Part shown: in pieces, positions 58,851 to 64,000 of the stretch
Position numbering within the stretch: position 1 is the stretch's first letter
Layout: each line of letters begins with the position of its first letter
From: Dietzia psychralcaliphila
GTDB taxonomy: Bacteria; Actinomycetota; Actinomycetes; Mycobacteriales; Mycobacteriaceae
Direction of reading: 5' to 3'
Assembly (NCBI RefSeq): GCF_003096095.1
Contig: NZ_CP015453.1
Coordinates: forward strand, 1,488,001-1,552,000
DNA length: 64,000 bases
Program-made: the position numbers and the translations under genes
The notes under the pieces: generated by a model
The model's input: only the letters and a program-made list of their open reading frames with translations
Told to the model about the DNA's origin: nothing
Database searches by the model: none

Positions 58851-60713
58851 TCAGCGACCCGTCTCGTCCGGGGCCGGCCTCGTCGTCGTCGCCGTGTCCG
58901 TCTCCTCGGGCTCGGCGGTGACGGTCGCGGTCACGTCCGAACGCTCCGGTCGATCCCCGGCCGTGGCCGCCTCCGCCGCCGCGACATCGGTCCCCGTCGG
59001 GGCCGCCGCCGCAGCGGCTTCCCTTGCGGCCTCGGCCTGCGCCGAGCCGGTACGGAGCACGATCGGTGGCAGGAAGGCCAGAACCACCGTGGCGATGACG
59101 GAGAGGATGCCGGCCACCAGGTAGATCTCCGACATGCTCAGCGCGTAACCCTGTTCGAAGGGGTGGGCGATCAGCTCGGGCAGGCGGTTGATCACGGAGG
59201 AGTCCTTGGTGACCGTCTCGAGCGCGCCCGCGCCCGCGCCGGACGCGGGGTCCGCGAGTGCCTGCACGATCCCGAGAGCCTCGGGGTCCGCGCGTAGCGC
59301 CGGGTCGGCCAGTCCTTCTTGCACTCCACGGGCGAGGCTGCCGTCTGCTGTGGCCAGCTCCAGCTCGTTCGTGATGGAGCCCCCGACCCGGCTGAAGAGG
59401 ATCGACAGGAACACGGCCACGCCGGCCGTGCCGCCGAGTTGGCGGAAGAAGGTGGCGGAGGCGGTGGCCACGCCGATCTCGCGCGGGCTCACGGCGTTCT
59501 GGACGATCAGGGTGAGCGGCTGCATGCAGTTGCCCAGGCCGATGCCCAGGACCAGCATGTAGGCCATCACCAGGGTCAGTGAGGTGTCGGCGTCGATGGT
59601 CCACAGCAGGAACAGTCCGACGGCCGAGATGGCGGTGCCGAGGATCGGGAACTCGCGGACCCGGCCGGTTCGGGAGATGAGCTGACCCGACACGATCGAG
59701 GCGCCCATCATGCCCGCCACCAGTGGCAGCATCATGAGTCCGGACTCCATGGGGTCGGCGCCGTGGACGATCTGCATGTACAGCGGGAGGGTCATCATGC
59801 CGCCGAACATGGCCATTCCCACGATCACCCCGCCGGCGGTGACGATGGCGAAGGTGCGGTCGCGGAACAGTCGCAGTGGGATGAGGGCCTGGTCGCCGGC
59901 CCGGGCCTCGACGATGAGGAACAGTCCGACCCCTGCGAGGCCGACGACGTAGCAGGCGAGTGCGGCCGGCGAGCCCCAGCCCCAGGTATTGCCCTGTTCG
60001 GCCACCAGTAGGAGCGGCACCAGTCCGACGACGATCGCAGCCGCGCCCGCCCAGTCCACCCGGTGGTCCACGCGGACGTTCTTGACGTTGAGGGTGATCA
60101 TCACGAGGGTCAGCGCGACGGCGCCGATGGGGACGTTGATGAGGAAGATCCAGCGCCAGCCGTCGATGCCGAAGATCGTCTCGACACCGGCGAAGAAGCC
60201 GCCGACGACCGGACCTATGACCGAGGAGGAGGCGAACACCGCGAGCATGTAGCCCTGGTACTTGGCGCGGTCCCGGGGCGGGATGATGTCGCCGATGATC
60301 GCCAGTGAGAGCGACATGAGGGCGCCCGCCCCCAGTCCCTGGATCCCGCGGTACAGCGCTAGCGTGTACATCGAATCGGCGAGCGTGCACAGCAGGGAGC
60401 CGAACACGAAGATCACGATGCCGATCACGAAGAACGGCTTGCGCCCGTAGATATCGGAGAGTTTGCCGTACAGCGGCGTCGAGATCGTCGACGTCATGAG
60501 GTAGGCGGTGGTGACCCAGGCCTGCGCGTCCAGGCCCTGTAGGTCGTCGGCGATGGTCCTGATGGCGGTCGAGACGATGGTCTGGTCGAGGCTGGCGAGG
60601 AACATCGCGGACATCAGCCCGGCGAGGATCACGAGGATCTGGCGATGCGAGAACTCGCCGTCCTCGCCTGTGCCCGCGCCGGTGCTCGTGGCGGCTGTCC
60701 CGGGGGTGGTCAT
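58851..60713 (-). CDS. DHA2-type 14-helix MFS multidrug exporter
   Basis: 620 residues. Motif A as GKLSDIYGRKPFFVIG, motif C-type GPVVGGFFAG in helix 5, WRWIFLINVPIG, and 14 hydrophobic segments. ASLDQTIVSTAI with Asp in helix 1 is typical of EmrB/QacA relatives. A 110-residue Ala/Thr/Glu-rich tail follows the last helix. The ATG at 60713 overlaps the marR stop (ATGA). Confidence 0.92.
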   Translation of the reverse strand: MTTPGTAATSTGAGTGEDGEFSHRQILVILAGLMSAMFLASLDQTIVSTAIRTIADDLQGLDAQAWVTTAYLMTSTISTPLYGKLSDIYGRKPFFVIGIVIFVFGSLLCTLADSMYTLALYRGIQGLGAGALMSLSLAIIGDIIPPRDRAKYQGYMLAVFASSSVIGPVVGGFFAGVETIFGIDGWRWIFLINVPIGAVALTLVMITLNVKNVRVDHRVDWAGAAAIVVGLVPLLLVAEQGNTWGWGSPAALACYVVGLAGVGLFLIVEARAGDQALIPLRLFRDRTFAIVTAGGVIVGMAMFGGMMTLPLYMQIVHGADPMESGLMMLPLVAGMMGASIVSGQLISRTGRVREFPILGTAISAVGLFLLWTIDADTSLTLVMAYMLVLGIGLGNCMQPLTLIVQNAVSPREIGVATASATFFRQLGGTAGVAVFLSILFSRVGGSITNELELATADGSLARGVQEGLADPALRADPEALGIVQALADPASGAGAGALETVTKDSSVINRLPELIAHPFEQGYALSMSEIYLVAGILSVIATVVLAFLPPIVLRTGSAQAEAAREAAAAAAPTGTDVAAAEAATAGDRPERSDVTATVTAEPEETDTATTTRPAPDETGR

Positions 60714-61180
60714 CGGTTCTCCTTGGCGGACGTGAGGGCGTCGAGTTCGGTGCGCAGGGACTCCGCGAGGTGAGTGAGCCCCTCGTTGAGGGACGCGGCC
60801 TGCTCGGGTGTCCAATCGGCGAGCACCTGGGCCATCCACTGGCCGCGGCCGTCGAACACGCGGGTGACGAGGTCCGTTCCCTCGGCGGAGAGCGTGACGA
60901 GGCTCGCCCGTCCGTCGTCCGGGTCGGGAACCTTGGTGACCAGGCCGAGCGTCTCGAGGTGACGGACCTGGCGGCTCACCACCGAGACGTCGGTGTGTAC
61001 TCGGTCTGCCAGGTCGGTGACCCGTGCGGGTTCGTCGTGGATGGCGAACAGCAGGGGATGGGCTGACGATTCGAGGTATTCGTGGAAACGGGGGACCGAG
61101 ACATTGACCGCGCGTAGCAGTTTGACCACGCGTGACAGGTCCACGACGAGCTGGGCGCTCTGGTCGGTATCGATTGCCAT
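60710..61180 (-). CDS. MarR-family repressor of the exporter
   Basis: 156 residues. Winged helix RVTDLADRVHTDVSVVSRQVRHLETLGLV and wing DPDDGRASLVTLSAEG. It is first in a two-gene operon with the exporter, and a palindrome lies 25-41 bp upstream, overlapping the promoter zone. Confidence 0.9.
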   Translation of the reverse strand: MAIDTDQSAQLVVDLSRVVKLLRAVNVSVPRFHEYLESSAHPLLFAIHDEPARVTDLADRVHTDVSVVSRQVRHLETLGLVTKVPDPDDGRASLVTLSAEGTDLVTRVFDGRGQWMAQVLADWTPEQAASLNEGLTHLAESLRTELDALTSAKENR

Positions 61181-61204
61181 CTGGTCCTCCCCGGCACGAT
61201 TAAA

Positions 61205-61221
61205 TTGCTTGCAGCAAGCAA
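61205..61221. promoter_or_regulatory. MarR operator TTGCTTG-CAG-CAAGCAA
   Basis: A perfect inverted repeat with 7-bp arms in an AT-rich island, 25 bp before marR. Typical size for a MarR dimer; the adjoining MarR is the likely binder. Confidence 0.75.
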
Positions 61222-61302
61222 ATATATACCTGGTTCACGTCTCCGGCAACTCGCGCGGGGCCGGGCGCCGCCGGCACCGTCGGCCAGCCGACCCCGTCCG
61301 CG

Positions 61303-61578
61303 GTGGAGGGGGCCACCAATGCGGCGCTGGCCCGCCGGGGCCGCGCGATGGCGTCTCAGTTGATGTCGGCCTACCTGGATCACGCCGGGAGTGGTACTCC
61401 CGTGGCGCCGATGGACCCTGCGGAGGCAGAGGTCGTCTCCACCGTCCTGTTCGTCGGGATGTGGGGGTTGCTGATGGCGTGGCAGGGGGATGACCTCGAG
61501 AACCCGATGTCCCAGGACGAGTTGGTCACACACCTCGTCGCGCTGATCACGCGCGCCCAGCCGGGCAGCGCTGGCTGA
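61303..61578 (+). pseudogene. possible C-terminal remnant of a TetR-like regulator
   Basis: 91 codons from a GTG. The end (EVVSTVLFVGMWGLLMAWQG, then DELVTHLVALI) resembles the ligand domain of a TetR protein, but no DNA-binding half is present; in-frame sequence upstream to the stop at 61201 has no helix-turn-helix. Either a truncated gene or a small unknown protein. Confidence 0.35.
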
Positions 61579-61883
61579 GCCACTCGGTCGTGCGGTTACC
61601 CCTGGTCGGACTCCGACCGACCCCGGACGAAGCCCCGCCTCGCTGACATCGCGCTCTGCTCTTCGGTCTCGCGCCATCGGGCCGCGTCCCCGGGCTAGTC
61701 ACCTGAGTGGATAGCAGTCACAAGTCTGAGCAATCCGTGGTAACCATTGGCGTAGTCGCGGGGATTTTCCCCGGTCGAGGGCCAGAGCGTCAGGAATCCC
61801 ACGATGTGTATGTCCGTCATCCGCTTCGCCTTCCCCGGTACCGACACGGTGCTATTAACTGCCATCGAGGTGGACCGATCGTG
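61579..61883. other. intergenic stretch without recognised gene
   Basis: Apart from a short hairpin GGTCGG-ACT-CCGACC (61604-61618), I see no gene or clear signal. The part near 61710-61880 is less GC-rich and should hold the promoter of the pentapeptide-repeat gene. Confidence 0.5.
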
Positions 61884-63008
61884 ATGTCCGGGTGTGAATC
61901 GACGTCGCGGCGCTTCCGGGTCATGCCAGGGCGGGGCGCACTACGGTGGGGCATCGTGGCGCTCGTCGTCGCGGCGGGGCTCTCGCCTGTGTCGCCCGCG
62001 GCGTATGCCGCGCCAGCGGAACCAGTTGTGGACAGTAGTGGGGTCACGGTCCCCGGTTGCACCCTGCCCTATGACCGTGGCGTCACCGCCCAGTGTTTCG
62101 GTGCAGATCTCAGCGGTTACGACTTGTCCAGCCCGCCGTTCGTCGACGTGTCCTGGGAAAGTGGAGTATTCGAACGCGCCAACCTGGAGGGACGCACATT
62201 CCCAGTGGGCACCGATTTCTCCGGTGCAGACCTGGCTTTTGCCACTTTTCGATCCGTCTCCGCGGTCGGGGCGTACTTCAACAATGCCGGTATGCAACAT
62301 CTGGACGCCACAGGAGCAGTCCTCACCGGCGCTCGGCTGTGGCAATCCAACGCCCAGGACGCGACATTCGTCGACGCGGATCTGACCAACGCGCAGTTCA
62401 ACATGGCCGATCTGACGGATGCTGACTTCACGGGTGCGGATCTGACGGGCGCGAGGATCTACGCCGATGTCACGGGAGCGATCTTCACCGATGCCATCGG
62501 CGTGGACCTGGCGGGTTCGACCGGGACGCCGCTCGCAGGTCCTCCCGGTTACCCGCCGCCGCCTCCGCCCCCAGCGCCGGACAGTGGACCGATCTCGCTG
62601 ACGGCAGCGGCTCAGAAGGGGTACGCCGCGTGGTCGCTGAAGACCACCTGGACGAACAAGTCCAGCACGTCATCGTTCGACTGCTCCTTCGAAGCCCGTC
62701 CGACCGACGCGGATGGCACGTACAACAACCTCGCTCCGTACCCGGGGCCCACTGTCACCGTGTTGCCGAACAGTACGGTCGAATCGGTGCAGAACGCGGG
62801 GGCCGGACCGCTTGGTATCGAGTGGCAGTGTGAGGGCGGGGACGGCACCACCGACAGCCGCCTGTTGTCGACGACGGGCTACCTGGGTCTCGTACCTCCC
62901 ACGCGGGTGACGATTCCGGCACCCGACCCCGATCTCTCCACGCCGCCTCCCGTGGCCCCGGCGCCCGGATTCGGATCGTTGGTCCTGACCCTGTTCGGAA
63001 GCAGTTGA
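61884..63008 (+). CDS. exported pentapeptide-repeat protein
   Basis: 374 residues from ATG 61884 (GAGGTGGA upstream). Signal peptide to about residue 43 (SPAAYAAPAEP). Residues 70-205 are pentapeptide repeats of A(D/N)Lxx type, e.g. GADLSGYDLSS, ADLTNAQFNMADLTDADFTG. A proline linker (GYPPPPPPPAPDSG) leads to a C-terminal domain of about 150 residues with two Cys pairs (FDCSFEA, WQCEGG). Exported pentapeptide proteins are less common than cytosolic ones; role unknown. Longer upstream frames lack signal character. Confidence 0.82.
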   Translation: MSGCESTSRRFRVMPGRGALRWGIVALVVAAGLSPVSPAAYAAPAEPVVDSSGVTVPGCTLPYDRGVTAQCFGADLSGYDLSSPPFVDVSWESGVFERANLEGRTFPVGTDFSGADLAFATFRSVSAVGAYFNNAGMQHLDATGAVLTGARLWQSNAQDATFVDADLTNAQFNMADLTDADFTGADLTGARIYADVTGAIFTDAIGVDLAGSTGTPLAGPPGYPPPPPPPAPDSGPISLTAAAQKGYAAWSLKTTWTNKSSTSSFDCSFEARPTDADGTYNNLAPYPGPTVTVLPNSTVESVQNAGAGPLGIEWQCEGGDGTTDSRLLSTTGYLGLVPPTRVTIPAPDPDLSTPPPVAPAPGFGSLVLTLFGSS

Positions 63009-63088
63009 GCCTCCGACCTGCTGCGGACTGGCGTGAGCCCGCGGACGTCCCGCGGTACCGTCCATTCAAGTGATCTGCGGCGAAAGGG

Positions 63089-63162
63089 TGCCCCCGGTCG
63101 GACTCGAACCGACACTGGACGGGTTTTGAATCCGTTGCCTCTGCCAATTGGGCTACGGGGGC
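63089..63162 (-). tRNA. tRNA with anticodon CAA (Leu), atypical short variable arm
   Basis: The 74-nt minus-strand sequence folds as a tRNA: 7-bp acceptor (GCCCCCG / CGGGGGC), A73 without encoded CCA, D-arm with AATTGGCAGA, T-arm GTCGG-TTCGAGT-CCGAC. The anticodon loop TTCAAAA gives CAA (63126-63128). The closing pair of the anticodon stem is A-C, and the variable region is five bases (CCAGT), whereas leucine tRNAs normally have a long arm. Confidence 0.85.
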
Positions 63163-63229
63163 GAACGCGGCGAGCCGCTGGTCGGAAAGTCTAACCGACG
63201 ACCGATGAGCGGCTGTCCGACGCCCGCCC

Positions 63230-63235
63230 TAGAGT
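63230..63235 (+). promoter_or_regulatory. -10 element (TAGAGT) for leaderless polA
   Basis: TAGAGT stands six bases before the polA GTG with no ribosome-binding site between them. Confidence 0.5.
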
Positions 63236-63241
63236 GGCCGT

Positions 63242-64000
63242 GTGAGCACCACGAGCCAGACCGCAGAAGCCAGTTCCGCCACCACCGCGTCCACCGACGC
63301 CACCGAGGCACACGGGCCCACCCGTCTGTTGCTCCTCGACGGGCACTCGTTGGCGTTCAGGGCGTTCTACGCCCTTCCCGCGGAGAACTTCTCCACCGCG
63401 TCCGGGCAACACACCAACGCGGTCTACGGCTTCCTGTCGATGGTCGCCAACCTGGTCACCACCGAGGAGCCCACCCACCTGGCGGTGGCGTTCGACGTCT
63501 CCCGCGCGACCCTGCACCGGACGGCCGAGTACCCGGAGTACAAGTCCACGCGGTCGGCGGCCCCCGAGGAGTTCAAGGGACAGGTAGAGCTGATCCAGGA
63601 GGCCCTGGTGGCACTCGGGGTCCGCACGTTGTCGCTGGAAGGCCACGAGGCCGACGACATCATCGCCACTCTGGCCACCCAGGCCGAAGGGGCCGACACT
63701 CTCATCTGCACGGGAGACCGCGACGCGCTGCAGCTGGTCTCCGACGCGGTGACCGTCCTCTACCCGGTCAAGGGAGTTTCGGAGCTCGCCCGCTTCACCC
63801 CCGAGGCGGTCGAGGCCAAGTACGGGGTGACGCCCGCGCAGTACCCGGACGTGGCCGCGCTCCGGGGCGACACCTCCGACAACCTCCCCGGCGTGCCCAA
63901 GGTCGGCGACAAGACGGCGGCGAAGTGGATCGTGCAGTACGGCAGCCTGTCGGAACTCATCGCTCACGCGGACGAGGTCAAGGGCAAGGTGGGGGAGAGC
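63242..64000 (+). CDS. polA: DNA polymerase I, 5' part (continues beyond right edge)
   Basis: 253 codons are visible from GTG 63242. After about 28 Thr/Ser/Ala-rich residues comes the 5'-3' exonuclease domain: LLLLDGHSLAFRAFYALP, FDVSRATLHR, YPEYKSTRSAAPEEF, GHEADDIIATLA, CTGDRDALQLV and LRGDTSDNLPGVPKVGDKTA. The acidic metal-binding residues are intact. The polymerase domain lies outside the window. Confidence 0.95.
   Translation, partial: MSTTSQTAEASSATTASTDATEAHGPTRLLLLDGHSLAFRAFYALPAENFSTASGQHTNAVYGFLSMVANLVTTEEPTHLAVAFDVSRATLHRTAEYPEYKSTRSAAPEEFKGQVELIQEALVALGVRTLSLEGHEADDIIATLATQAEGADTLICTGDRDALQLVSDAVTVLYPVKGVSELARFTPEAVEAKYGVTPAQYPDVAALRGDTSDNLPGVPKVGDKTAAKWIVQYGSLSELIAHADEVKGKVGES

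Overview
This is a GC-rich actinobacterial chromosome segment. The gene order hisD-hisC-hisB ... hisH-hisA-impA-hisF-hisI, trpE-(membrane protein)-trpC-trpB-trpA-lgt, pyk, then polA is the layout known from Mycobacteriales (the Corynebacterium/Mycobacterium order). A mycothiol-type formaldehyde dehydrogenase, IdeR/DmdR1-type iron boxes, an HspR-type inverted repeat and probable leaderless promoters fit that order. A Dietzia-like organism is my guess from overall protein character; nothing in the window proves a genus. I saw no phage genes, insertion sequences or CRISPR arrays.

1-17.9 kb is an iron island. A minus-strand operon (5796 to 1) encodes a hydroxamate NRPS-independent siderophore pathway: a DesA-like lysine decarboxylase, a DesB-like lysine N-hydroxylase, and one protein that fuses a DesC-like acyltransferase to a DesD-like IucA/IucC synthetase. 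A YjbR/MmcQ-family gene is translationally coupled to its end and runs off the left edge. Divergent from it is a complete siderophore importer: lipoprotein, two FecCD permeases, ATPase and siderophore-interacting reductase (6009-11086). A second full importer with its own reductase lies at 13090-17864. Three iron boxes sit at the two divergent promoter regions, so one repressor probably controls everything. A divergent pair, a catalase-like protein and an MpaB/DUF2236 protein, lies between the importers.

18-36.5 kb is a mixed region. It holds a biotin ECF transporter (bioY-bioM-bioN), an unknown exported protein, an ABC permease-ATPase-TetR operon with twin palindromic operators, a NERD-nuclease/UvrD-like helicase, an Hsp20 gene with a HAIR operator, an exported lamin-tail-domain protein, a YceI protein, an FAD oxidoreductase next to a TetR gene, a NarL-type two-component system beside a second MacB/FtsX-like ABC pair, and a divergent arsR-arsI pair.

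36.6-52.6 kb is the amino-acid biosynthesis core. The histidine operon (interrupted by an MFS transporter and a small membrane protein) runs through a tiny 4-oxalocrotonate-tautomerase-like gene straight into trpE by start/stop overlaps. trpC, trpB, trpA, lgt and pyk follow. hisA is the dual-function PriA type, which fits the absence of trpF here.

52.8-64 kb carries an exported M23 peptidase, the mycothiol formaldehyde detoxification pair (mscR plus a metallo-beta-lactamase-fold hydrolase) behind an 18-bp palindrome, a P2-type cation ATPase, an SRPBCC protein, a DHA2-type drug exporter with its MarR regulator and palindromic operator, a TetR-like remnant, an exported pentapeptide-repeat protein, an unusual tRNA with anticodon CAA, and the 5' end of polA.
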